NCBI RefSeq assembly: GCF_049532985.1
Contig: NZ_CP186693.1
Location: 3,286,001 to 3,350,000 of the forward strand
Direction of reading: 5' to 3'
Length of the DNA stretch: 64,000 nucleotides
Source: Promicromonospora sp049532985
GTDB taxonomy: Bacteria; Actinomycetota; Actinomycetes; Actinomycetales; Cellulomonadaceae
Made by a program: the position numbers and the translations under genes. Position 1 is the stretch's first letter. Each line of letters begins with the position of its first letter. The notes below the pieces were generated by a model, which saw only the letters and a list, made by a program, of their open reading frames with translations, was not told the origin of the DNA and did no database searches. Below are positions 40,347 to 48,956 of this stretch, in pieces.

Positions 40347-40987
40347 CGCGGGTGGTGATCGTCGACGACCACACCCTGGTGCGGCACGGCATCCGCTCGC
40401 TCCTGGAGATCGCCGACGTGGATGTGGTGGGCGAGGCCGACGACGGACAGGCGGCACTGGCGGTCGTCACGGACACCGCACCGGACGTGGTCCTGCTCGA
40501 CCTGCGCATGCCCCGGTACGACGGCCTCTGGACGCTCCGCACACTGCGTGAGCAGGGCATCGAGGTCCCCGTGCTCGTGCTCACGACGTTCGACGACGAC
40601 ACCCTGGTCCTCGACGCGCTGCGGTCGGGCGCACGCGGGTACCTCCTCAAGGACGTCACCGTGGAGCAGCTCACGCGGGCGGTGCGGACCCTGGCCGACG
40701 GCGGCACCCTGGTCGCGCCGTCGATCACGAGCCGCATGCTGCGCGGCATCCGCTCGGTTCCGGACGTCGCCGGTCCGGACACCCCACCGGCTCAGCCGCT
40801 GACCGAGCGGGAGCTGGAGGTGCTTCGCCTGATGGCCGAGGGCTGGACCAACCGCGAGATCTCCCGAGGGCTGTCCGTGGTCGAGGGCACCGTGAAGAAC
40901 CACGTCTCGGCCATCCTGCTCAAGCTCTCGGCGCGCGACCGGACCAACGCCGTCCTGCGCGCTCTCCACCTGGGGATCCTCGGTTAA
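40343..40987 (+). CDS. NarL/FixJ-family response regulator
   Basis: A 214-residue regulator. Receiver domain with acidic pocket D8-D9, phospho-acceptor D53 (VLLDLRMP), T82-region TTFDD and K-region YLLKDVT; C-terminal LuxR HTH (LTERELEVLRLMAEGWTNREI). Start GTG 40343 is coupled to the kinase stop. Partner of the kinase at 39249; likely targets are its own operon and the divergent ABC exporter. Dyp peroxidase follows after 10 bases and may be co-transcribed. Confidence 0.92.
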   Translation: MTRVVIVDDHTLVRHGIRSLLEIADVDVVGEADDGQAALAVVTDTAPDVVLLDLRMPRYDGLWTLRTLREQGIEVPVLVLTTFDDDTLVLDALRSGARGYLLKDVTVEQLTRAVRTLADGGTLVAPSITSRMLRGIRSVPDVAGPDTPPAQPLTERELEVLRLMAEGWTNREISRGLSVVEGTVKNHVSAILLKLSARDRTNAVLRALHLGILG

Positions 40988-40997
40988 TGTTCGGCAC

Positions 40998-41969
40998 ATG
41001 CCGGACAGCACACCCCACCGACCAGCCGCGCACGGCGCGCCGGTCGCACCCCAGGCCGTCGGTGCGCCCCTGGCCCGGTCCGCCGTCTTCCTCGTCCTGG
41101 AGGTTCGCGACGACGACGAGGCTCGGCGCACCGTCCGGGAGGTCCTCGCCGGGCTCGACGACCTGGTCAAGACCGTCGGCTTCCGCGACCTGCAGCATCC
41201 GGTCTCGTGCACGGCCGGCATCGGCAGCCGGGTCTGGACGGAGCTGACCGGACGCGAGCGCCCGGCGGAGCTCCACCCGTTCCGGGAGTTCGCCGGCGCT
41301 GCGCACACCGCCGTCGCCACCCCCGGTGACCTGCTGTTCCACATCTGGTCCGACCGCCAGGACCTCTGCTTCGAGCTGGAGCGCCTGCTGCTCGACGCGC
41401 TCGGCACCGCCGTCACCACCGCCGACGAGGTGTCGGGGTTCCGCTACTTCGACACGCGGGACCTCCTCGGCTTCGTGGACGGCACGGCCAACCCCGTGGG
41501 CGCCGAGCTTCCCGAGGCCACGCTGGTGGGCGACGAGGACCCGGAGTTCGCGGGCGGCAGCTACGTGGTGGTGCAGAAGTACGTGCACCCGCTCGCGGCG
41601 TGGCAGGCGCTGAGCACCGAGCAGCAGGAGCAGATCGTGGGGCGCACCAAGGCCGACGGCGTCGAGCTGGACGACGCGACCGCGGGGCAGAAGTCGCACA
41701 AGACGCTGACCACGATCACGGCCGACGACGGCAGCGAGTACGAGATCCTGCGCGACAACATGCCGTTCGGCCGCCCCGGCGCCGGTGAGTTCGGCACCTA
41801 CTTCATCGGGTACTCGCGACGCCTGTGGGTGATCGAGCGGATGCTGGAGCGCATGTTCGTCGGGGACCCGCCCGGCCTGCACGACCGCATCCTCGACTTC
41901 TCGACGCCGCTGACCGGCAGCACCTTCTTCGTGCCGCCCCGCACGCTGCTGGCGGACCTGGCCGGCTGA
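40998..41969 (+). CDS. Dyp-type heme peroxidase (YfeX-like)
   Basis: A 323-residue heme peroxidase. The GFVDGTANP motif (159-166) gives the distal D161, R252 lies in ILRDNMPFG, and H234 in QKSHKTL is the probable proximal heme ligand. There is no twin-arginine signal, so this is a cytoplasmic YfeX-type enzyme rather than a secreted DypA. The C-terminus lacks an evident encapsulin-targeting peptide. It begins 10 bases after the response regulator stop, so it may be part of that operon and respond to the same stress. Confidence 0.9.
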   Translation: MPDSTPHRPAAHGAPVAPQAVGAPLARSAVFLVLEVRDDDEARRTVREVLAGLDDLVKTVGFRDLQHPVSCTAGIGSRVWTELTGRERPAELHPFREFAGAAHTAVATPGDLLFHIWSDRQDLCFELERLLLDALGTAVTTADEVSGFRYFDTRDLLGFVDGTANPVGAELPEATLVGDEDPEFAGGSYVVVQKYVHPLAAWQALSTEQQEQIVGRTKADGVELDDATAGQKSHKTLTTITADDGSEYEILRDNMPFGRPGAGEFGTYFIGYSRRLWVIERMLERMFVGDPPGLHDRILDFSTPLTGSTFFVPPRTLLADLAG

Positions 41970-41998
41970 GCCACCGCGCCGCCGGATAAGGTCGCACG

Positions 41999-42727
41999 GT
42001 GCGTATCGAGACCGACGGTCACCCCGCCGCGCCGTCCGACCTGTTCAGCACGTACGGCCACTTCACCGCCATGCAGGTGCGCGACGGCGGCGTCCAGGGG
42101 CTGGAGCACCACCTCGGCCGGCTCGATGCCGCGCACCGGGAGCTGTTCGACCGGCCTCTGCCGGGCGAGCGGGTCCGCGACCTGGTGCGCCACGCCCTGG
42201 CCGGGACCGCCGACGCCTCCGTGCGCGTGACGCTCCGCGACGCGGAGCACGTGGTGGTGTCCGTGGCCGACCCGAACCGTCCGCCGGCACAGCCGCAACG
42301 GCTGCGGTCGGTCCCCTACGTGCGCCCGTTCGCGCACCTCAAGCACCTGGGCGGGTTCGCCCAGATCGAGTGGGCCCGCCGCGTGCGGCGCCAGGGGTAC
42401 GACGACGCCGTGCTCACCACCCCGGACGGTGCCGTCGCGGAGTCGTCGATCGCCAACATCGGGTTCCTGGAGCCGGACGGTTCGGTCGTGTGGCCCGACG
42501 CCCCGCAGCTCCACGGCACGGCGATGCGCCTGGTCGAGGCGACCACGCCGTCGGTCAGCCGGCCCGTCCCGCTCGCCGAGGTCGGCGGGTTCGCGGGCGC
42601 CTTCCTGGTCAACTCGATCGGCGTGGTCGCCGTCGCCTCGATCGACGACCTCCCGCTTCCCGACGCGTCCCCGCTGCTCACGCCCCTCGTGGACCGTCTC
42701 GCTGCGGTGCCGTGGGACGCGGTCTGA
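41999..42727 (+). CDS. PLP-dependent class IV aminotransferase
   Basis: A 242-residue fold-type IV PLP enzyme. The PLP lysine is likely K115 (AHLKHLGG), with VAESSIANIGF supplying the conserved Glu region. Family members are branched-chain or D-amino-acid transaminases and 4-amino-4-deoxychorismate lyase; the short length and absence of long insertions resemble the lyase-like group. Start GTG 41999, 29 bases after the peroxidase stop. Confidence 0.78.
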   Translation: MRIETDGHPAAPSDLFSTYGHFTAMQVRDGGVQGLEHHLGRLDAAHRELFDRPLPGERVRDLVRHALAGTADASVRVTLRDAEHVVVSVADPNRPPAQPQRLRSVPYVRPFAHLKHLGGFAQIEWARRVRRQGYDDAVLTTPDGAVAESSIANIGFLEPDGSVVWPDAPQLHGTAMRLVEATTPSVSRPVPLAEVGGFAGAFLVNSIGVVAVASIDDLPLPDASPLLTPLVDRLAAVPWDAV

Positions 42728-42758
42728 ACCCTTCGGAAGGACCGCTCCGGCGTGGCTT

Positions 42759-43154
42759 CTACCAGGCGGTGCGAACGTCCGGGAGCGTGTCGAACGCGGC
42801 GTCGGTCGTGACGAGTACGACGTTCTCGACGATCGCCTGAGCAGCGAGCAACCGGTCGAACGGGTCTCGGTGAGCCCACGGCATGGATCCGGCATGCAGC
42901 GCGTGCGCGGTCGTGAGGTCCAGGGTCTCCGCGTCGAGATCATCGACCCGGCGTTCCCAGGTGCTCACCAGGGTGGCGGCCGCATCGAGCTTGCCGAGGC
43001 GCACCTTGGCGGCGACCTCCATCGCCGAGACGGCCGAGACCAGGAGCCTGTTCGCGGTCGACCCGAGCTGTGCGCGGAGCGTCTCCGTCATGCGCTCGGG
43101 CGAGCTGAGCAGCCAGACGAACGCATGGGTGTCGAGAAGGTAGGTCACTCCCAC
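42759..43154 (-). CDS. vapC: PIN-domain toxin, VapC type
   Basis: A 131-residue PIN-fold RNase. The acidic metal pocket is complete: D8 (LLDTHAF), E46 (AMEVAAK), D97/D100 (HRDPFDR) and D118 (TTDAAF). It overlaps the antitoxin gene by 10 bases, so the pair is a type II toxin-antitoxin module. PIN toxins of this form cleave tRNA or other structured RNA; the target is unknown. Confidence 0.88.
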   Translation of the reverse strand: MGVTYLLDTHAFVWLLSSPERMTETLRAQLGSTANRLLVSAVSAMEVAAKVRLGKLDAAATLVSTWERRVDDLDAETLDLTTAHALHAGSMPWAHRDPFDRLLAAQAIVENVVLVTTDAAFDTLPDVRTAW

Positions 43155-43369
43155 GTGGCGAGCTCCGCCTCGTCGAGCTCGTCGAAGAAGAAACCGTCGG
43201 GGACGGAGAGCGGCACCGTGCCGAACGTGCGCTCGGCCACCGGTTCTACCGGGACCAGACGGACCGCAGGCCGCCCGGAGCGCGCGACCACGACCTCCTC
43301 GCCGTGCTGAGCACGGGAGATCAGACGGGAGAGGTGTGTCTTCGCCTCCTGGACGTTCACTACAGTCAT
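43145..43369 (-). CDS. Phd/YefM-type antitoxin
   Basis: A 74-residue antitoxin with the Phd/YefM DNA-binding N-terminus (MTVVNVQEAKTHLSRLI, GEEVVVARSGRPAVRLVP) and a C-terminal acidic tail (FDELDEAEL) that would cover the PIN toxin. ATG 43369 chosen at MTVVNV; a longer frame would reach into the terminator of the protease gene. The complex typically represses its own promoter. Confidence 0.87.
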   Translation of the reverse strand: MTVVNVQEAKTHLSRLISRAQHGEEVVVARSGRPAVRLVPVEPVAERTFGTVPLSVPDGFFFDELDEAELATWE

Positions 43370-43385
43370 GTCCCGATCATCGCGG

Positions 43386-43426
43386 GTGCTGCCTGGTCTG
43401 GTCGAGGTGACCAGACCAGGCAGCAC
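43386..43426. terminator. 18-bp perfect hairpin between S8 peptidase and antitoxin genes
   Basis: Arms 43386-43403 and 43409-43426 are perfectly complementary with a 5-base loop, 14 bases after the peptidase stop at 43441. It should end the peptidase transcript; it also lies 16 bases upstream of the antitoxin start, so it could overlap its promoter or operator. Confidence 0.75.
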
Positions 43427-43440
43427 GCCTAGCACGAGGA

Positions 43441-46400
43441 TCAGCCGCAGTACTCGTCCAGCTCGAAGTCGTGCACCACCGTCTGGCCCTTGATGATGCG
43501 CGCGGACTTCGACTCCGGCGGGTAGCCCGTCGCCGAGCTGAGCAGGTTCAGCCGGTTGTTGGACACGCCCATCCAGCGGGCGTAGCCGCCGTCGGGCCCG
43601 GTGACGAGCGTGACGTCGTACTCGGACCCGTCGATCACCACGAACGCCCCCTCCAGCGGGACGGTCTCGCCGTCACAGGTGGCGCCCGTGACCGTGCCGG
43701 TGATCTTGCCCCAGCTCGGCGGCGGCGTGACCGACAGCGACACCTGCACCCGCGGCTCCCCGTACGGCGTGCCGCCGTCGGCGACCACCGCGGAGGTGTA
43801 GGTGCCCGGCTGGTCCACCCGGCTGCTGTCCATGTCCAGCAGCACCGTGGCCGACTCGCCCGGCTCCAGCGTGAACGCCGGCGGCTGGACGTCGAGCCAC
43901 GGCACGTCCACCGTGGTCTCGCCGGTCACGTTGAGCACCGTGTGCATGTCGGGGAACCCGAGGTCCGCGACCGTGCTCGGCTCGGGCGTACCGCAGTCGT
44001 CCGAGGCGATGTACGACGGCGCCGTCTCCGGCTCGGCGTTGGAGCCGATGAAGAACTCGTCGGCGCTGACCACCTCGACCACGAGCGTGCTGCCCGCGGA
44101 CGCCGTCCCCGTGACCGGCACGTCGACCATCGTGAGCTCCTGTGCCTCCAGGGTCACGTCGGCCGAGCCCAGCGGGGTCATGTTCGCGTAGGTGAAGTCC
44201 CCGTCGAGCTCGTACAGGTTGACCGTGACCGTGGAGCCGGCCGCGGCCGTCTCCACGCCGAAGGACACGTCGGTCACGGCGAACTCGCCCTGGATGTCGA
44301 AGTCCTCCAGCGTGAACGTGCGCAGCCACTGGGTCTGGGTACCCACGCACCCCACGGAGTTGCCCGGGGTGACGTCCTGCGACGAGGAGTGGGTGAGGGT
44401 GGTCCCCTCCGCGAGGAGCGCCGGCGGGGCCGCCGGCGTCACCGCGCGGCCAGGCTTGCCGTGCCGGGCGAACCCGTCGGCGGCGGCGGCCGCCGTCGAG
44501 CGGCCGGACGCCGTGCCGGACGCCGTGCCCGACGCCGTGCCGGACTCCACGGTGCTCACCTTCGTCACCCCAGCGGTGGCCCCCCGGATCACGCCGGTAC
44601 GGTTCGCCGAACCCAGGATCTCGAAGTCCGAGGACCCGGGCGCCACCTCGACGTCCGCGGGCGCCGTGCCCTCGTTCGTCACCGTGAACCGGCCGGACCT
44701 GGTCCCGCCCAGCCGCACCTCCCGGTTCAGCTCACCGGGCGAGACCGTCAGGAGCGGGGCGGCGAGCTCCACGTCCTGGCGCGTCACCGCGTCGGCGGTC
44801 ACCGTCACGGCGGCCTCCTGGCCGGCGTAGTCCTTGGCCGCGTAGGCGACCTGCTGCTCGCCGGGTGCCGTGAACAGGGAGTAGTACCCGGCGCCGACCG
44901 TCGGGTTCTCGGGGTCGGCACTCGTCGTGCTGACCTCGCCCGCGGTCACCGTGGCGCGGTCCACGCCGTCACCGGTGTTGAGGTCCTGGACGAACCCGGA
45001 CACGAGGCCGCCGTCGACCGGCTCGCACGAGCCGATCGCCACGTTGTCGACCTGCCAGAACAGGGCCCACACGGCGTCGCCGTAGTGGAACCGGACCCGC
45101 ACGTCGGACTGGCCGCCCGCACCCGGCAGGGCCACGGCCGTGTGCCCGAGCGCGTCGGACGTCTGGTGCAGCACCGTCTCCCAGGTCTCGCCGCCGTCGA
45201 GGCTGAGGTCCACGTCGGCGAAGTCGTCCCCCCAGGCGCCGTACGCCTGGTCGAACGTCAGCAGCGGCGCGTCCAGCCCGGTCAGGTCGTAGGACGGCGA
45301 CGTGAGCGTGGTGTCCTGCGCGCCGTCCTCGCCGTAGGCGTCGCTGTTCACCTCGGCGAACAGGCCCTCGCCGCCGGTCTGGTTGGACGCGTCGAAGCGG
45401 TCGTCGAACGTCCAGACCTGCTCGGTGCCGGCCAGGTCCTCGACCGTCCAGCCCTCGGGCACCTCGCCGGACTCGAACTCCTCGACAGCGCCTGCCCCGG
45501 TCAGGGCGTACCCGGGCGCCGTGCACTCGGCGAGCACGTCCAGCGCGGCGTCCGCCGTCGTCGGACCGGTGCCGACCTCGACGTCCCGCGTGAAGGTCGC
45601 GTACCCCGTCAGGGACGGCCGCACCACGAGCGTGTGCGTCGTGGACTGGGGCAGCTCGATCGAGTACCCGCCCGTGAACGGGTCGGTCCACGCCACGACG
45701 CTGCTCGGCGCACCCTGCACCGTGACCCGCGCGTCCAGGGGCCAGCCGTGCCCGCCACCGTCGGTGACGGTACCGGTCACGGTGCTGGTGGGCGCGGCCT
45801 CCAGGGTGAGGTCCAGCGTGACCTCCTCGCCCTCCACGACGTCGGCCGTGCCGGTCGCGTCGAGGAAGCCGAACGCGGAGACGCTCACCTCGTAGGAACC
45901 CTCCTCCAGACCGAGACGGTACGCGCCGGCAGCGTCGGTGGTGTCGGCCCGCTCGCCGGCGACGACGCGCGCGCCGGCGACCGGCTCGCCGTCCGGGCCC
46001 GTGACCGTGCCGGTCAGGAAGCCGTAGCCGTCGATCGGCGCGTTCTGCACCAGCGCCGCCACGTCGAGCTTGCCCTCGCCCCACACGTTGTTGTCCTCGG
46101 CGGTGCCGCCACAGGAGTCGTCGTCGACGTCGACGGAGGTCTGGTCGAGGAGCTGCTTGGTGCCCTCGATGTCGCCGACCAGCGCCGGGGCGGCGCTCCA
46201 CAGCAGCGCCACGGCACCCGCGAGGTGCGGCGACGCCATCGAGGTACCGCTGAACTCGGCGTAGTCACCACCGGGGACCGACGACCGCACGAGGTCGCCG
46301 GGGGCCGAGAGGTTCGGCTTCGTCTCCCCGTCGGCACCCGGGCCGCGCGAGGAGAACACGGCGATCTCGCCGTCCTCGCCGAAGGCGCCCGCCGCGTAGG

Positions 46401-47523
46401 TGGCCACGTTCGCGCCGGGGGACGACGTCGACTGGCAGCCCGCCTCGCCCGCGTTGCCGGCGGCCCACGCCCCGAAGATGCCCGCGGCCTCCCAGGCGGC
46501 GATCTCCTCGGACATGAAGTCGTCGATGGCGCCCGGCGCCTGCTGGCCCCACGAGTTGTTCACGACGTGGGGTCGCTGGGACGGGTCCGGGTCGGAGCCG
46601 TCGGCGCGCGTCGGCGCCAGGATCCACTGGCCGGAGGCCAGCAGGTCGGCGTCGGAGCAGCTCGCGCAGCCGTTGGCCGCGATCCAGTCGGCGTCCGGGG
46701 CGACGCCGATCTGGTTGCCCGCGCCGTCGTCGCCCACCATGGTGCCCATGACGTGGGTGCCGTGGGCATCGACGTCGCAGGGCGCGCCGTCGCAGAAGCC
46801 GCCCGCGTCGAACCAGTTGTAGTCGTTGCTCAGGCTGCCCTCGCCCTGGTAGCCCCGGTAGTGCTCCAGCAGCGCCGGGTGCTCGACGTCGACGCCGGAG
46901 TCGATGTTGGCCACGGTGATGCCCTCACCCGTGAACCCCTGCGCCCAGACGTCGGGGGCGTTGATGGCGTCCAGGCCCCACTCGGTGGCCAGCGGCGCGC
47001 TCGCCGTCGGTGCCTTCCGCTCGACCGGCTCGATCTGCTGGGCCGCGAACCGCTCGTGGACCTGCTTCACCTCCCGGCTGCCGGCCACCTGCTCGGCCAG
47101 CTCCGCGGTGCCGTCCTCGACCAGGATCGCGTTGCTGATCCAGTACGACTCGTAGTCGACGCCCGCCGCCTCCAGCTCGGCGACCACGCCGGCCTGCGCC
47201 GCCTTCGCGGTGCTGGTCAGGGCGTCGTAGACGAACTGGCCGCGCGCGTCCCAGTCCGCGATGTCCTGTGCCGGCGCGAGATCCGGGGCGTCGGCGAACC
47301 TGATCCAGAAGTCCGCGGAGTCCTTGGTCTCGAACCGCTGCTGGACGGCCGGCGTGATCTTGTCCGCGGCATGCCGCGGGACGTCGGCGGAGGGGACCGG
47401 CCGTGGTGCGGCCGGCGTCGGCGGGGCGGCGAACGCGGGCGCCACGCCCACGGTCGTCGCCACGAGAGCACCGATCGCCGCGAGGGCGACCGGCGCACGT
47501 CTGGCTGACATGCGACTGTGCAT
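43441..47523 (-). CDS. Secreted multidomain S8 (subtilisin-like) serine peptidase
   Basis: A 1360-residue exported peptidase. Signal peptide ends near AFA at 32; an I9-like propeptide spans about 50-165. The catalytic triad is D208 (NIDSGVD), H254 (DAHGTHV) and S428 (SGTSMASPH), with N322/N323 as oxyanion Asn. Following are two carboxypeptidase-regulatory-like beta domains (about 505-645), a MAM/choice-of-anchor-J-like domain (about 665-800), a third regulatory-like domain and Ig-like repeats, including a GTAS tandem repeat linker. It lacks sortase or membrane anchors, so it is probably released. ATG 47523 has GGAGG at good spacing; upstream lies an 8-bp hairpin (47542-47561). Confidence 0.9.
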   Translation of the reverse strand: MHSRMSARRAPVALAAIGALVATTVGVAPAFAAPPTPAAPRPVPSADVPRHAADKITPAVQQRFETKDSADFWIRFADAPDLAPAQDIADWDARGQFVYDALTSTAKAAQAGVVAELEAAGVDYESYWISNAILVEDGTAELAEQVAGSREVKQVHERFAAQQIEPVERKAPTASAPLATEWGLDAINAPDVWAQGFTGEGITVANIDSGVDVEHPALLEHYRGYQGEGSLSNDYNWFDAGGFCDGAPCDVDAHGTHVMGTMVGDDGAGNQIGVAPDADWIAANGCASCSDADLLASGQWILAPTRADGSDPDPSQRPHVVNNSWGQQAPGAIDDFMSEEIAAWEAAGIFGAWAAGNAGEAGCQSTSSPGANVATYAAGAFGEDGEIAVFSSRGPGADGETKPNLSAPGDLVRSSVPGGDYAEFSGTSMASPHLAGAVALLWSAAPALVGDIEGTKQLLDQTSVDVDDDSCGGTAEDNNVWGEGKLDVAALVQNAPIDGYGFLTGTVTGPDGEPVAGARVVAGERADTTDAAGAYRLGLEEGSYEVSVSAFGFLDATGTADVVEGEEVTLDLTLEAAPTSTVTGTVTDGGGHGWPLDARVTVQGAPSSVVAWTDPFTGGYSIELPQSTTHTLVVRPSLTGYATFTRDVEVGTGPTTADAALDVLAECTAPGYALTGAGAVEEFESGEVPEGWTVEDLAGTEQVWTFDDRFDASNQTGGEGLFAEVNSDAYGEDGAQDTTLTSPSYDLTGLDAPLLTFDQAYGAWGDDFADVDLSLDGGETWETVLHQTSDALGHTAVALPGAGGQSDVRVRFHYGDAVWALFWQVDNVAIGSCEPVDGGLVSGFVQDLNTGDGVDRATVTAGEVSTTSADPENPTVGAGYYSLFTAPGEQQVAYAAKDYAGQEAAVTVTADAVTRQDVELAAPLLTVSPGELNREVRLGGTRSGRFTVTNEGTAPADVEVAPGSSDFEILGSANRTGVIRGATAGVTKVSTVESGTASGTASGTASGRSTAAAAADGFARHGKPGRAVTPAAPPALLAEGTTLTHSSSQDVTPGNSVGCVGTQTQWLRTFTLEDFDIQGEFAVTDVSFGVETAAAGSTVTVNLYELDGDFTYANMTPLGSADVTLEAQELTMVDVPVTGTASAGSTLVVEVVSADEFFIGSNAEPETAPSYIASDDCGTPEPSTVADLGFPDMHTVLNVTGETTVDVPWLDVQPPAFTLEPGESATVLLDMDSSRVDQPGTYTSAVVADGGTPYGEPRVQVSLSVTPPPSWGKITGTVTGATCDGETVPLEGAFVVIDGSEYDVTLVTGPDGGYARWMGVSNNRLNLLSSATGYPPESKSARIIKGQTVVHDFELDEYCG
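44504..44551. repeat. 12-bp tandem repeat coding a GTAS linker in the S8 peptidase
   Basis: Four units of CCGGACGCCGTG-type (44504-44551) encode repeated Gly-Thr-Ala-Ser on the minus strand. They form a flexible linker between C-terminal domains. Confidence 0.8.
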
Positions 47524-47541
47524 CTTGCCTCCGGGGTGCAA

Positions 47542-47561
47542 GCGCCTCCGCGAGGAGGCGC
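47542..47561. promoter_or_regulatory. Small hairpin upstream of the S8 peptidase start
   Basis: GCGCCTCC (47542-47549) and GGAGGCGC (47554-47561) form a perfect 8-bp stem with a GCGA loop in the 5' region, 18 bases before the start codon at 47523. It lies just upstream of the GGAGG used as ribosome site, so it could tune translation or simply be chance. Confidence 0.35.
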
Positions 47562-47655
47562 AGCCACGGGCCCACGAGCGTGCGCCCGGTCACACTCTGG
47601 GAGAGAGCGGGCGAAAAGGGCAACGAAAGTCCGTCGGCGGCCGTCCGGTGGAATG

Positions 47656-47667
47656 CGTCACGTGACG
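47656..47667. promoter_or_regulatory. Perfect 12-bp palindrome in a divergent promoter region
   Basis: CGTCACGTGACG is fully symmetric, between the S8 peptidase start (47523) and the nitroreductase-like gene (47686). It could be an operator for either gene. Confidence 0.35.
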
Positions 47668-47685
47668 TGCGACGTTGCCCCCGGC

Positions 47686-48096
47686 ATGGACTTCAACCAG
47701 CAGATCATCGACACCTTCCGGGCCAACGGCGGAGAGGTCAACGACCCCGCCCCCTTCGGCAAGGGCCTCGTGCTCGTGCACGTACCGCGCAAGGACGGCT
47801 CGATCCGAATCGCACCCCTTGCGGCGATCCAGGACGACGGCGCGTGGCACGTCGTCGGCTCGGCCGGCGGCTCGCCCCGGAACCCGGCGTGGGTCTACGG
47901 CCTGCGCCGCACCGAGCAGGTCGACATCGAGGTGCCCGGCGACCCCGTCGAGACCGTGCAGGCCAAGGTCGAGGAGCTGACCGGCACCGAGCGCGACGAG
48001 ATGTGGGAGCGCTTCAAGCAGCTCTCCAGCGGTTTCGTCGAGTACGAGAAGACCGCCGAGGGCCGGGTCTTCCCGATCTTCCGCCTGTCGGCCTGA
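47686..48096 (+). CDS. Deazaflavin (F420)-dependent nitroreductase-family protein
   Basis: A 136-residue protein of the DDN/split-barrel family (FGKGLVLVHVPRKDGSIRIAPLAAIQDDG, GGSPRNPAWVYGL, VDIEVPGD in order), which in actinomycetes bind F420 and reduce or detoxify quinones and nitroaromatics. Length is at the family norm. No clear Shine-Dalgarno sequence precedes ATG 47686, so the mRNA may be leaderless. The SDR gene starts two bases after its stop. Confidence 0.83.
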   Translation: MDFNQQIIDTFRANGGEVNDPAPFGKGLVLVHVPRKDGSIRIAPLAAIQDDGAWHVVGSAGGSPRNPAWVYGLRRTEQVDIEVPGDPVETVQAKVEELTGTERDEMWERFKQLSSGFVEYEKTAEGRVFPIFRLSA

Positions 48097-48097
48097 C

Positions 48098-48943
48098 GTG
48101 CGCGTCCTGGTGACCGGCGCGGCCGGACGCATCGGCCGCGCCGTCCTCGACGTCCTCGGGCGCGAGTCGGTGGCCGCGACCGCGCTGGTCCTGGACGATC
48201 CGGGCGACCTCGCCGCCGACCGCGTGGTCGTGGGCGACGCCCGCTCGCCCCAGGTCGTGGCGCGCGCCCTCGACGGCGCTGACGGCGTGGTGCACCTCGC
48301 GGCCATCCCGACCCCGCTCGCCGACCCGCCGGAGGTCGTCTTCGGCACCAACACCCTGTCCACGTTCACCGTGCTCGACGCCGCGGGGCGGGCCGGCGTG
48401 CGCCGGGCGGTGATCGCGAGCAGCCAGGCCGCCTCCGGCACCGCCTTCGCGCCGCAGGAGCTGCACCCCGCCTACCTGCCGGTCGACGAGAACACACCCG
48501 ACCAGGCCGCCGACCCGTACGCCCTGTCGAAGCGGACGGACGAGCTCACCGCCGACATGGTGGCGCGCCGGTACGGGATGACGGTGGTCGCGCTGCGCTA
48601 CCCGTTCATCGGTGGCCTGGACGACCGGCTGGTCGAGCACGCAGACTCCCTTGCGCGGGACCCGGCGCTCGGCGCGCGCAGCCTGTGGGCCTACCTGGAG
48701 ACCCGCGACGCGGCGGAGGCCGCCTGGCTGGCGCTCGGCTGCCCCGCCGAGGGCGCCACGGTGGTGCACGTGGCCGCGCCCGAGACCCTGGTGCCCCAGC
48801 CGACGGCGGACCTGCTGCGCCGGTACCACCCCGGCGTCCCGCTGCGCCGCCCGCTGGAGGGCCGCGCCGTGCCGTACGACCTCACGGCCGCCGAGCAGGT
48901 GCTCGGGTTCCAGGCCCGGCACCTGGTCGTCGGCACCGCCTGA
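48098..48943 (+). CDS. NAD(P)-dependent epimerase/dehydratase (extended SDR)
   Basis: A 281-residue SDR with nucleotide motif GAAGRIG (7-13) and catalytic YxxxK in YALSKRTDE. VHLAAIPTP and RYPFIGG are typical of the NAD-dependent epimerase family; relatives include uronate dehydrogenase and sugar epimerases. GTG 48098 follows the upstream TGA by one base, so it is co-translated with the nitroreductase-like protein. Substrate not assigned. Confidence 0.85.
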   Translation: MRVLVTGAAGRIGRAVLDVLGRESVAATALVLDDPGDLAADRVVVGDARSPQVVARALDGADGVVHLAAIPTPLADPPEVVFGTNTLSTFTVLDAAGRAGVRRAVIASSQAASGTAFAPQELHPAYLPVDENTPDQAADPYALSKRTDELTADMVARRYGMTVVALRYPFIGGLDDRLVEHADSLARDPALGARSLWAYLETRDAAEAAWLALGCPAEGATVVHVAAPETLVPQPTADLLRRYHPGVPLRRPLEGRAVPYDLTAAEQVLGFQARHLVVGTA

Positions 48944-48956
48944 GCGAGCCCCGCGG

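Noticed and set aside
40998..41969. Dyp peroxidase as encapsulin cargo
   Set aside because: No encapsulin gene nearby and no recognisable C-terminal targeting peptide.
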